A DNA stretch of 23,700 nucleotides from Pseudorhodobacter sp. (GTDB lineage: Bacteria; Pseudomonadota; Alphaproteobacteria; Rhodobacterales; Rhodobacteraceae): assembly GCA_014378345.1 (NCBI GenBank), contig JACMNW010000118.1, positions 1 to 23,700 on the forward strand, read 5' to 3'. The translations under genes and the position numbers were made by a program. The notes under the pieces are model-generated. The model ran no database searches. It saw only the letters and a program-made list of their open reading frames with translations, and was not told the DNA's origin. Each line of letters begins with the position of its first letter. The first letter of the stretch is position 1. Below are positions 15,793-23,255 of the stretch, piece after piece.

Positions 15793-17040
15793 ATGTTCAA
15801 AGTCCTTGCCAATTCATGGCCGCTGCTGTTGGGCGTGATGCTGTTGATGGTGGGCAATGGCGTACAAAGTTCGCTTTTGGGCATTCGAGGCGCGTTGGAA
15901 GGGTTTTCGACCTTTCAGCTATCGGTCGTGATGTCGGCCTATTATCTGGGCTTTTTAGGGGGATCACGGCTTGCCCCGGAAATGATCAGGCGGGTTGGGC
16001 ATGTGCGGGTGTTTGCAGCCCTTGGATCGCTGATCTCTGCCGTGCTGGTGCTATACCCGCTGCTGCTGGACTGGACGGCGTGGTCTGTGATGCGGGTGCT
16101 GATCGGTTTTTCGTTTTCGGTGATCTATGTGACGGCGGAAAGCTGGCTTAACAATACCGCGTCGAATGAAACGCGGGGGCAGGCGCTGTCGGCCTATATG
16201 ATTGTGCAGATGCTGGGGATTATTGCGGCGCAGGGCTTGTTGGCGGTGGGCGATCCGGTGGGTTTTGGCCTGTTCATAATTCCGTCTGTGTTGGTTTCGC
16301 TGGCATTTATGCCGATCCTGCTGGCCGATATTCCCGCACCTACCTTTGTCCAGATTCAACCAATGAGTTTTCGCAGGCTTTTCAAAATCTCGCCCTTGGG
16401 CTGTACGGGCATGTTGCTTACCGGTGGTATTTATTCCGCAATGTTTGGCATGTCTTCGGTTTGGGGGGCATTGATCGGGCTGACGATAGGGCAGATCGCT
16501 GCTTTTGTGGCCGCGATGTATGTCGGCGGATTGATCCTGCAATACCCGATTGGATGGATTTCGGACCGGGTTGATCGGCGGGTTCTGGTGGTTTGGATGT
16601 CGGGTATTGGGGCTGCGGTGATGTTGATCGCAACCCTTTTTCAACTGCCGTTTAATCTGGTTTTGATTGTGGCGCTTTTGCTGGGTGGCACGATCAACCC
16701 TCTGTATTCGTTGCTGATAGCCCATACGAATGATTTCCTTGGCCACGAAGATATGGCGGCGGCATCGGCTGGGCTTATCTTTTTGAACGGGTTTGGTGCG
16801 ATTTTTGGGCCGTTGATTACCGGCTGGTTGATGGGGTTGGTGGGCCCGCGCGGATTCTTTTTGTTTATTGGCGTGTTGTTTGCCGCCCTTGCAGGATATT
16901 CGACTTGGCGCATGCTGCGGCGTACCACTCCCGAAGGATCAAGCGGCTATTCCGATCTTTCGCCAACGGCATCGTCGCTTGCCGTGGGTGCGGTCTTGGA
17001 ACTGGAACCTCGTCGCATACGGGACACAAATGCCAGCTAA
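15793..17040 (+). CDS. MFS transporter
   Basis: The 415-residue protein is a major facilitator superfamily member in the inner membrane, with about twelve hydrophobic segments between residues 8 and 375. A shortened MFS motif A follows TM2 (GGSRLAPEMIRRVGH). The corresponding loop in the second half is GWISDRVDRRVLVV. The region YVTAESWLNN after TM4 resembles the YcaD-type subgroup. The substrate cannot be read from the sequence. A soluble tail of about 35 residues, rich in Ser, Leu and Arg, ends the protein. The ATG at 15793 has GGAG at 15782-15785. The gene follows queA by 48 bases and precedes the DUF924 gene by 56 bases, so the three may be cotranscribed. Confidence 0.9.
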   Translation: MFKVLANSWPLLLGVMLLMVGNGVQSSLLGIRGALEGFSTFQLSVVMSAYYLGFLGGSRLAPEMIRRVGHVRVFAALGSLISAVLVLYPLLLDWTAWSVMRVLIGFSFSVIYVTAESWLNNTASNETRGQALSAYMIVQMLGIIAAQGLLAVGDPVGFGLFIIPSVLVSLAFMPILLADIPAPTFVQIQPMSFRRLFKISPLGCTGMLLTGGIYSAMFGMSSVWGALIGLTIGQIAAFVAAMYVGGLILQYPIGWISDRVDRRVLVVWMSGIGAAVMLIATLFQLPFNLVLIVALLLGGTINPLYSLLIAHTNDFLGHEDMAAASAGLIFLNGFGAIFGPLITGWLMGLVGPRGFFLFIGVLFAALAGYSTWRMLRRTTPEGSSGYSDLSPTASSLAVGAVLELEPRRIRDTNAS

Positions 17041-17096
17041 GGATTGCTTGGCTGGTTGCTTCCTGTCACGCTGCCGATGAAACCCATGAGGCATGT

Positions 17097-17687
17097 ATGG
17101 CTGATCCGATTGATGTGCTTGATTTCTGGCTGGGCGAAGTCGGCCCGGACGGGTGGTATGCGGCCAGCGACACCCTGGATGCACAATGCCGCGAGCGGTT
17201 TTTTGACCTGTGGCAAGCGGCGTTAGACGGCGGCATGGAGCATTGGGTGGACGGCACAGTTGGCACGCTGGCCTATCTGGTGATCTGTGATCAGTTGGCA
17301 CGAAATATGCACCGCGGTGACGCAAAATCTTTTGCAACAGACCCGCAGGCGCGGGCGGCGGCGCGTGTCGCGTTGGAGAATGGCTGGGATATGGCGGCAC
17401 CGGAGCCAGAGCGGCAGTTTTTCTATTTACCCTTCATGCACAGTGAAGATTTTGCTGATCAATTGCTTTGTGTCAGCTTATTTCGCAACAAGATGCCGGA
17501 AAGCGGGGCTGAACAGGTTTTACATGCCCGCGCGCATGAAAACATTATCCGGCGTTTTGGCAGGTTTCCGTTTCGCAATGCGGCCTTGGGGCGCAACAAC
17601 ACGGCAGAGGAAGCACAGTTTATGGCGGAAGGTGCTTACGGCGCGGTGGTGCGCGCCATGAAGGCCAGCCATGCAACCAGTGCATAG
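17097..17687 (+). CDS. DUF924 family protein
   Basis: The 196-residue cytoplasmic protein matches the DUF924 family: VLDFWLGEVGPDGWY at the N-terminus, the family hallmark DQLARNMHRG (about 65-74), and QFFYLPFMHSED, then RFPFRNAALGR near the C-terminus. The fold is all-helical and reminiscent of tetratricopeptide-like proteins; no biochemical function is established to my knowledge. The frame is open back to 16905, inside the MFS gene, but the ATG at 17097 has GAGG at 17088-17091 and begins exactly where family similarity begins. The gene is followed after 33 bases by the palindrome that precedes lpdA. Confidence 0.88.
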   Translation: MADPIDVLDFWLGEVGPDGWYAASDTLDAQCRERFFDLWQAALDGGMEHWVDGTVGTLAYLVICDQLARNMHRGDAKSFATDPQARAAARVALENGWDMAAPEPERQFFYLPFMHSEDFADQLLCVSLFRNKMPESGAEQVLHARAHENIIRRFGRFPFRNAALGRNNTAEEAQFMAEGAYGAVVRAMKASHATSA

Positions 17688-17720
17688 ACCTACGCCTGCA
17701 CCTGTATTGCTTGAAAAAAG

Positions 17721-17748
17721 AAAGTAGTTTAGTGCCAAACTACTTTTT
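17721..17748. promoter_or_regulatory. 10-bp perfect palindrome before lpdA (terminator or operator)
   Basis: AAAGTAGTTT at 17721-17730 and its reverse complement AAACTACTTT at 17737-17746 flank a 6-base loop. An A run lies to the left and a T run (17744-17748) to the right. The lpdA ribosome binding site starts two bases later. The hairpin could terminate the DUF924 transcript, although the stem has only two GC pairs. It could equally be a dyad bound by a repressor or activator of lpdA. The sequence alone does not decide. Confidence 0.5.
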
Positions 17749-17762
17749 CTGAGGAGGGAAAG

Positions 17763-19157
17763 ATGGCTGCCCAGAACTTTGATATGATCGTGATTGGTGC
17801 CGGACCGGGCGGGTATGTGGCTGCAATTCGCGGGGCACAGCTTGGGTTGAGCGTGGCCATTATTGAGCGTGAAAGTTTGGGCGGGATTTGCCTGAACTGG
17901 GGCTGCATCCCGACCAAGGCCATGTTGCGGTCTGCCGAAGTCTTTCACCTGATGCACCGCGCCAAGGAATTCGGGCTGTCTGCCACGGGGATCAGCTATG
18001 ATCTGGATGCCGTGGTCGCGCGGTCCCGCGGGGTGGCAAAACAACTGTCAGGTGGCATTGGTCATTTGATGAAGAAGAACAAGGTCACAGTGTTCATGGG
18101 GGTGGCGACTTTGCCTGCCAAAGGCAAAGTGTCGGTGAAAACCGAAAAGGGCGTGGACGAATTAACGGCAAAGTCGATTATTCTTGCCACTGGTGCGCGC
18201 GCCCGCGAATTGCCGGGGCTGGAAGCGGACGGCGATCTGGTTTGGACCTACAGGCACGCACTGGTTGCCAAGCGGATGCCAAAGCGGTTGTTGGTCATCG
18301 GCTCGGGTGCGATTGGCATTGAATTTGCCAGCTTCTTTAACACGCTTGGCAGTGACACCACAGTGGTCGAGGTGATGGACCGGGTGCTGCCAGTGGAGGA
18401 TGCAGAAGTGTCTGCCTTCGCCAAGAAGGCGTTTTTGAAGCAAGGCATGAAAATCCTTGAAAAAACCACGGTGAAGAAACTGGACCGCAGCCCCGGCAAA
18501 GTGGTGGCGCATCTGGAATCAGCGGCCGGCACAACAACGCAGGAATTTGATACCGTGATTTCTGCCGTTGGCATCGTCGGCAATGTTGAAGGCTTGGGGC
18601 TGGAGGCATTGGGCGTGAAGATCGACCGCACCCATGTGGTAACTGATGAATACTGCCGTACGGGCGTGGATGGGCTGTATGCGATCGGCGATATTGCGGG
18701 CGCGCCGTGGCTTGCGCACAAAGCCAGCCATGAAGGCGTGATGGTGGCGGAACTGATTGCGGGCAAACATCCGCATCCGATCAAGCCCAATTCGATTGCA
18801 GGCTGCACGTATTGCAACCCACAGGTGGCCAGCGTTGGTTTGACCGAAGAAAAAGCCAAAGCCGCCGGTTTTGACATTAAGGTCGGGCGGTTCCCGTTTA
18901 TCGGCAACGGCAAAGCGATTGCGCTGGGAGAGGCCGAAGGTTTTGTCAAAACGATTTTCGATGCGAAAACCGGGGAAATGCTGGGCGCGCATATGATTGG
19001 GGCGGAAGTTACCGAATTGATTCAAGGCTATGTGATTGCCCGCCAGCTGGAGACGACCGAAGAAGACCTGATTGATACAGTTTTCCCGCATCCGACATTA
19101 TCTGAAATGATGCATGAATCGGTGCTGGATGCATACGGGCGCGCGATCCATTTCTAG
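17763..19157 (+). CDS. lpdA: dihydrolipoyl dehydrogenase (E3)
   Basis: Lpd reoxidises dihydrolipoyl groups of 2-oxoacid dehydrogenase complexes, or of the glycine cleavage system, passing electrons through FAD to NAD. The 464-residue product is full length. The FAD-binding GAGPGG is at 12-17. The redox-active disulfide is C43 and C48 in GGICLNWGCIPTK. The NAD-binding GSGAIGIEFA lies at about 179-188. The second FAD motif is YAIGDIAG. The catalytic dyad is H443 and E448 in the C-terminal HPTLSE. The ATG at 17763 follows a strong GAGGAGGG ribosome binding site (17751-17758). No E1 or E2 genes are next to it, so which complex it serves is unknown; the tryptophan in CLNWGC is a variant I associate with pyruvate or branched-chain complex E3s of alphaproteobacteria. 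It ends just before a degraded transporter gene. Confidence 0.96.
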   Translation: MAAQNFDMIVIGAGPGGYVAAIRGAQLGLSVAIIERESLGGICLNWGCIPTKAMLRSAEVFHLMHRAKEFGLSATGISYDLDAVVARSRGVAKQLSGGIGHLMKKNKVTVFMGVATLPAKGKVSVKTEKGVDELTAKSIILATGARARELPGLEADGDLVWTYRHALVAKRMPKRLLVIGSGAIGIEFASFFNTLGSDTTVVEVMDRVLPVEDAEVSAFAKKAFLKQGMKILEKTTVKKLDRSPGKVVAHLESAAGTTTQEFDTVISAVGIVGNVEGLGLEALGVKIDRTHVVTDEYCRTGVDGLYAIGDIAGAPWLAHKASHEGVMVAELIAGKHPHPIKPNSIAGCTYCNPQVASVGLTEEKAKAAGFDIKVGRFPFIGNGKAIALGEAEGFVKTIFDAKTGEMLGAHMIGAEVTELIQGYVIARQLETTEEDLIDTVFPHPTLSEMMHESVLDAYGRAIHF

Positions 19158-19311
19158 CCCGCGCACCGTTTTGTTGGTTGTCGTTCTGTGGGCCGCTGGC
19201 CTCGGGGCGGCGGCACAATTTGGCAAGATCAGCGTATTATGTGATCTGTTGGGTGCGCGTTATGCGGGCGATGGCGGGCCAATTCGCATCGGGTTGCTGG
19301 TATCGCGGTGC
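19154..19311 (+). pseudogene. remnant of an MFS transporter N-terminus
   Basis: In the frame starting inside the lpdA 3' end, a hydrophobic segment (TVLLVVVLWAAGLGAAAQFG) is followed by KISVLCDLLGARYAG and IRIGLLVS. This looks like TM1, the first loop and the start of TM2 of a group of MFS transporters in Rhodobacteraceae that I remember by the pattern GLGAAAQF-KISV. After IGLLVS the frame continues to 19440, but as basic, hydrophilic sequence with no further membrane segments, so at most about 50 residues of a ~400-residue protein survive. There is no credible start codon or ribosome binding site of its own. A tiny functional membrane protein is an alternative, but the sharp loss of resemblance favours decay by deletion. 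Confidence 0.45.
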
Positions 19312-19368
19312 AGAAACGCCGCCGGATTAGCCGCGTTTCGTAAAAAGAAACCTTGCAAAGCACGCATT

Positions 19369-19383
19369 GTTCATCTTTCGTTC
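19369..19383 (+). promoter_or_regulatory. LexA (SOS) box of the alphaproteobacterial type upstream of uvrA
   Basis: GTTC (19369-19372), seven bases, then GTTC (19380-19383) is an exact match to the direct-repeat site GTTC-N7-GTTC used by LexA in alphaproteobacteria such as Rhodobacter and Caulobacter. It lies 66 bases before the uvrA start codon and just upstream of the predicted -35 element. uvrA is a classical SOS gene, which supports the call. Confidence 0.8.
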
Positions 19384-19394
19384 ACATTAAGCGA

Positions 19395-19423
19395 TTGGAG
19401 ACTCGGTCTGACTGACCTATGTA
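19395..19423 (+). promoter_or_regulatory. candidate uvrA promoter
   Basis: TTGGAG (19395-19400) and TATGTA (19418-19423) are 17 bases apart. The predicted start lies near 19430, about 20 bases before the ATG at 19450, with AGGGG at 19439-19443 as a possible ribosome binding site. The LexA-type box ends 11 bases upstream of the -35. Confidence 0.45.
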
Positions 19424-19449
19424 AAACTTCGCGGTGTTAGGGGCAGGTT

Positions 19450-22314
19450 ATGGCGGAACAAAAGTTCATTGAGGTGCGCGGTGCGCGCGAACACAATCTG
19501 AAGAACGTGGATGTGAACATTCCGCGCGATCAGCTGGTGGTCATCACCGGGCTGTCGGGATCTGGCAAATCATCTTTGGCGTTTGATACAATCTATGCCG
19601 AAGGCCAGCGCCGTTATGTGGAAAGCCTGTCGGCCTATGCGCGGCAGTTTCTGGATATGATGGGCAAGCCGGATGTGGACCATATATCTGGTCTGTCACC
19701 TGCGATTTCGATTGAGCAGAAGACCACCTCGAAAAACCCAAGGTCCACTGTCGGCACGGTGACCGAGATTTACGATTACATGCGTTTGCTGTTTGCCCGC
19801 GTCGGCACCCCGTTCAGCCCGACGACCGGCCTGCCGATCACGGCACAGCAGGTGCAGGATATGGTTGACGGCGTGATGGCGATGGCCGAAGGCACCCGCG
19901 CCTACCTTTTGGCCCCCATTGTGCGGGACCGGAAGGGCGAGTATCGCCGCGAATTTCTGGATCTGCGCAAGCAGGGCTTCCAGCGCGTCAAGGTGAACGG
20001 CGCATTTCATGAATTGGAAGACGCGCCGGTTCTGGACAAGAAACTGCGCCATAATATCGACGTGGTGGTTGACCGGATCGTTGTTAAAGACGGCATTCAA
20101 ACCCGGCTCGCCGACAGCTTTCGCACGGCGTTGAATTTGGCCGATGGTATCGCCATTTTGGAAACCGCCCCTGCGGAAGGTGAAGGCGACCCGGTGCGCA
20201 CCACCTATTCCGAAAAATTCGCGTGCCCGGTATCCGGCTTTACAATTCCCGAAATTGAGCCGCGCCTGTTCAGCTTTAACGCGCCATTTGGCGCTTGCCC
20301 GGTGTGTGATGGCTTGGGTGTGGAATTGTTCTTTGATGAACGCCTTGTTGTGCCGGATCAAGGCCTTACCCTGATGCAGGGGGCGTTGGCCCCTTGGGCG
20401 AAATCGAAATCGCCGTATTTTACCCAAACGATTGACGCGCTGGCAGTCCACTACAAATTTGACAAAAAGACCAAATGGAAAGACCTGCCCGAGAGCGTGC
20501 AAAACCTGTTCCTGCATGGGTCTGGCAAAGAAGAAATCACCTTCCGCTATGATGAAGGCGGGCGCATTTACCAAGTGGCGCGCGTGTTCGAAGGTGTGAT
20601 CCCCAACATGGAACGCCGCTACCGCGAGACGGATAGTACCTGGAGCCGCGAGGATATGGAACGGTTTCAGAACAACCGCGCCTGTGGGGCCTGTGGTGGT
20701 TTCCGCCTGAAGCCGGAGGCTTTGGCCGTGAAAATTGCCGGACTGCATGTGGGGCAGGTGGTGAAAATGTCGATATCCGAGGCGCATGGCTGGATATCGA
20801 CGGTGCCGGAAAATCTGACGGGTCAGAAGAATGAAATCGCCAAGGCGATTCTGAAGGAAATCCGCGAACGGCTTGGGTTTTTGGTGAATGTCGGGCTGAA
20901 TTACCTGACGCTTTCACGCAATGCTGGCACGCTTTCGGGCGGCGAGGCGCAGCGCATTCGGCTTGCCAGCCAGATCGGGTCTGGATTGACGGGCGTTTTG
21001 TATGTGCTGGATGAGCCGTCGATAGGTCTGCATCAACGCGATAATGACCGTCTGCTGACCACACTGAAAAACCTGCGTGATCAGGGCAATTCGGTGCTGG
21101 TGGTGGAACATGACGAAGACGCTATCCGCGAGGCGGATTATGTATTCGACATGGGGCCGGGGGCCGGGGTGCATGGGGGGTCGGTGGTATCACACGGCAC
21201 ACCGGCCGAAGTTGCCGCTGATCCCTTGAGTTTGACCGGGCAGTACCTGTCTGGCGCGCGGTCCATTGCAATTCCGAAAACCCGGCGGAAGGGAAACGGC
21301 AAGAACATCAAGATCATAGGGGCAACGGGCAACAATCTGCAAAATATCACAGCAGAGTTTCCCCTTGGGCAGTTTGTTTGCGTCACTGGCGTATCTGGGG
21401 GTGGCAAATCCACGCTGACGATTGAGACGTTGTTCAAGACGGCATCGATGCGGCTGAATGGTGCCCGCGAAACGCCTGCGCCCTGTGAGACGATCCTTGG
21501 CTTTGAACATCTGGATAAGGTGATCGACATTGATCAACGCGCGATTGGCCGCACGCCAAGGTCTAACCCCGCGACGTATACCGGGGCGTTCACCCCCATG
21601 CGCGAATGGTTCGCAGGTCTGCCCGAATCCAAAACGCGGGGCTACCTTCCGGGGCGGTTTTCGTTTAACGTCAAAGGCGGGCGGTGCGAAGCCTGCCAAG
21701 GTGACGGACTGATCAAAATTGAAATGAATTTCTTGCCGGATGTCTATGTGACCTGCGAGACGTGCAAAGGGCATCGCTACAATCGTGAAACACTGGAAAT
21801 TAAGTTCAAAAACAAAAGCATAGCCGACGTTCTTGATATGACGGTTGAAGAGGCGCAAGGCTTTTTCCAAGCTGTGCCCAGCATTCGCGAAAAGATGGAT
21901 GCGCTGGTGCGGGTTGGGCTTGGCTATATCAAGGTGGGCCAACAGGCGACCACGCTTTCGGGCGGCGAGGCGCAGCGGGTGAAGTTGTCAAAAGAATTGG
22001 CGCGGCGGGCAACGGGGCGAACGCTGTATATCCTGGATGAACCAACCACCGGGCTGCATTTCGAAGACGTGCGCAAGCTGTTGGAAGTGCTGCATGAACT
22101 GGTCGACCAAGGCAACACGGTTGTGGTTATTGAACACAACCTTGATGTGGTGAAAACCGCCGATTGGGTGATTGATATTGGTCCTGAAGGTGGCGATGGC
22201 GGCGGCGAGATTGTTGCCGTAGGGTCGCCCGAGGCTGTGGCGAAGGTGGACAAAAGCCATACCGGGCGGTATCTGAAGGACATGCTGAAAGTTCGGCGGG
22301 TTGCTGCGGAATAA
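19450..22314 (+). CDS. uvrA: excinuclease ABC subunit A
   Basis: UvrA is the damage-sensing dimeric ATPase of nucleotide excision repair; it loads UvrB on lesions. The 954-residue product is full length. The first ABC module has Walker A GLSGSGKSS (34-42), signature LSGGEAQRIRL and Walker B LYVLDEPSIGL. The second has GVSGGGKST, LSGGEAQRVKL and LYILDEPTTGL. The DNA-contacting C-terminal zinc module is intact with C746, C749, C769 and C772. The first zinc motif reads C259, S262, C283, C286: Ser replaces one of the four cysteines (CPVSG where E. coli has CPICG). I recall CPVSG from other alphaproteobacteria, so it is probably a lineage trait rather than damage. The SseB-family gene begins five bases after the stop. 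Confidence 0.98.
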   Translation: MAEQKFIEVRGAREHNLKNVDVNIPRDQLVVITGLSGSGKSSLAFDTIYAEGQRRYVESLSAYARQFLDMMGKPDVDHISGLSPAISIEQKTTSKNPRSTVGTVTEIYDYMRLLFARVGTPFSPTTGLPITAQQVQDMVDGVMAMAEGTRAYLLAPIVRDRKGEYRREFLDLRKQGFQRVKVNGAFHELEDAPVLDKKLRHNIDVVVDRIVVKDGIQTRLADSFRTALNLADGIAILETAPAEGEGDPVRTTYSEKFACPVSGFTIPEIEPRLFSFNAPFGACPVCDGLGVELFFDERLVVPDQGLTLMQGALAPWAKSKSPYFTQTIDALAVHYKFDKKTKWKDLPESVQNLFLHGSGKEEITFRYDEGGRIYQVARVFEGVIPNMERRYRETDSTWSREDMERFQNNRACGACGGFRLKPEALAVKIAGLHVGQVVKMSISEAHGWISTVPENLTGQKNEIAKAILKEIRERLGFLVNVGLNYLTLSRNAGTLSGGEAQRIRLASQIGSGLTGVLYVLDEPSIGLHQRDNDRLLTTLKNLRDQGNSVLVVEHDEDAIREADYVFDMGPGAGVHGGSVVSHGTPAEVAADPLSLTGQYLSGARSIAIPKTRRKGNGKNIKIIGATGNNLQNITAEFPLGQFVCVTGVSGGGKSTLTIETLFKTASMRLNGARETPAPCETILGFEHLDKVIDIDQRAIGRTPRSNPATYTGAFTPMREWFAGLPESKTRGYLPGRFSFNVKGGRCEACQGDGLIKIEMNFLPDVYVTCETCKGHRYNRETLEIKFKNKSIADVLDMTVEEAQGFFQAVPSIREKMDALVRVGLGYIKVGQQATTLSGGEAQRVKLSKELARRATGRTLYILDEPTTGLHFEDVRKLLEVLHELVDQGNTVVVIEHNLDVVKTADWVIDIGPEGGDGGGEIVAVGSPEAVAKVDKSHTGRYLKDMLKVRRVAAE

Positions 22315-22319
22315 ATGTC

Positions 22320-23102
22320 ATGACGCCATTGGATGACGCCCATGCTGCGATGATGCAGGATGAAGATAGCGATGCGGCGCGTCTGAAATTCTATTCCAAA
22401 CTGGCGGACACAGAATTGTTCGTGCTGCTGGACAGCGTTGAGATTGAAGATCAGGTGACGCCGCGTTTGTTTGAACTGGAAGACGGCCCCGTTGTGCTTG
22501 CCTTCGATCTGGAGGAACGTCTTGCAGCCTTTGTTGGCGGGCCTGCCCCTTATGCGGCATTGCCGGGCCGGGTTATCGCCGCACAACTGGCTGGGCAGGG
22601 GGTTGGTCTTGGGCTGAACATCGGGGATGCGCCGTCTTCCATCATTCTGCCGCCTGAGGTGATGGCTTGGCTGACAGCCACCCTTGGCGCAAAACCTGTA
22701 CAGGTTGCGGCCACACCGCAGGGCTTTTCACACCCATGGGCGGTGCCTGCCGAGGTGACCCAACGGTTGATGGAAAAGCTGTCGTCAACGCCGGGGCTGG
22801 CGGACGCGGTGTTGTTGGCAGAGGTGGTTTACGAGGGTGGGCGACGCGGGCATATCCTTGCCATTCTGGGGGCAGATGCCGGGGCGGAAGCTGCACTAAG
22901 CGGGGCGGTGGCGGAAGCATTGGTATTTTCAGGCATAGATATGGCCGAAATGGACGTGGTGTTTCTGACAGCGGATGATCCGCGCGCCAAGATGATGGCC
23001 GAAGTGGCCTTGCGCCTTGATCTGCCAAAACCTGCGGCGCAAGCGCACCCGATGGCCCTGGTTCCCGGAATGAACCCGGAAAAGCCGCCGATTTTGCGCT
23101 AG
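22320..23102 (+). CDS. SseB family protein
   Basis: The 260-residue soluble protein resembles the SseB N-terminal domain family: an opening helix, then ELFVLLDSVEIEDQVTPRLFELEDGPVVLAFDLEERLAAF (about 32-72), the characteristic beta-strand region that reads 'value, file, compare', followed by LGLNIGDAPSSIILPPEVMAWL. The C-terminal half (about 130-240) has a second alpha/beta region with VLLAEVVYEGGRRGHILAIL and MDVVFLTADDP, resembling the SseB C-terminal part. Function is not established outside Salmonella, where the name has several unrelated uses. The ATG at 22320 follows the uvrA stop by five bases and has only a weak ribosome binding site, so translation probably depends on uvrA. An ATG at 22315 is followed at once by a stop in its own frame. 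Confidence 0.8.
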   Translation: MTPLDDAHAAMMQDEDSDAARLKFYSKLADTELFVLLDSVEIEDQVTPRLFELEDGPVVLAFDLEERLAAFVGGPAPYAALPGRVIAAQLAGQGVGLGLNIGDAPSSIILPPEVMAWLTATLGAKPVQVAATPQGFSHPWAVPAEVTQRLMEKLSSTPGLADAVLLAEVVYEGGRRGHILAILGADAGAEAALSGAVAEALVFSGIDMAEMDVVFLTADDPRAKMMAEVALRLDLPKPAAQAHPMALVPGMNPEKPPILR

Positions 23103-23110
23103 GTGAATGG

Positions 23111-23131
23111 GGTATATTAATACCTATTTTA
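23111..23131 (+). terminator. weak hairpin after the SseB-family gene
   Basis: GGTAT (23111-23115) pairs with ATACC (23120-23124) around ATTA and is followed by TATTTTA. The stem is only 5 bp, so termination would be inefficient. It starts eight bases after the stop codon. Confidence 0.3.
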
Positions 23132-23172
23132 TAAGCTATTGTTTTATAACAACTTAATGCACTTAATTCATC

Positions 23173-23201
23173 TTGACCTGCGCCTGCCCATGCGGGATAC
23201 A
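23173..23201 (+). promoter_or_regulatory. rplM: promoter of the rplM operon
   Basis: TTGACC (23173-23178) and GATACA (23196-23201) are separated by exactly 17 bases. An AT-rich stretch (about 23111-23170), including two copies of TTTTATAA and two of ACTTAAT, lies directly upstream and could act as an UP element. The predicted start near 23208 leaves a leader of about 48 bases in which no ribosome binding site of normal strength is visible. Confidence 0.6.
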
Positions 23202-23255
23202 CCTCCATCTGATCTTCCGGGGCATAGTCCTCGCTTTACCTGATGGGTACCTGAC

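Noticed and set aside
16051..16746. 231-codon minus-strand frame opposite the MFS gene
   Set aside because: It is antisense to transmembrane-helix codons, giving a His/Arg/Gln/Asn-rich translation typical of such shadows.
16905..17096. N-terminal extension of the DUF924 gene into the MFS gene
   Set aside because: The extension is a shadow of the MFS 3' end; family similarity begins at the ATG at 17097, which has its own ribosome binding site.
19696..20787. 363-codon open frame on the minus strand inside uvrA
   Set aside because: It is fully antisense to a well-conserved gene, and its protein is rich in His, Arg, Gln and Phe, typical of a shadow frame. No ribosome binding site or family resemblance was seen.
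23154..23166. TTAA-N5-TTAA as a CtrA site upstream of rplM
   Set aside because: The CtrA motif needs seven bases between the TTAA halves; here there are five.
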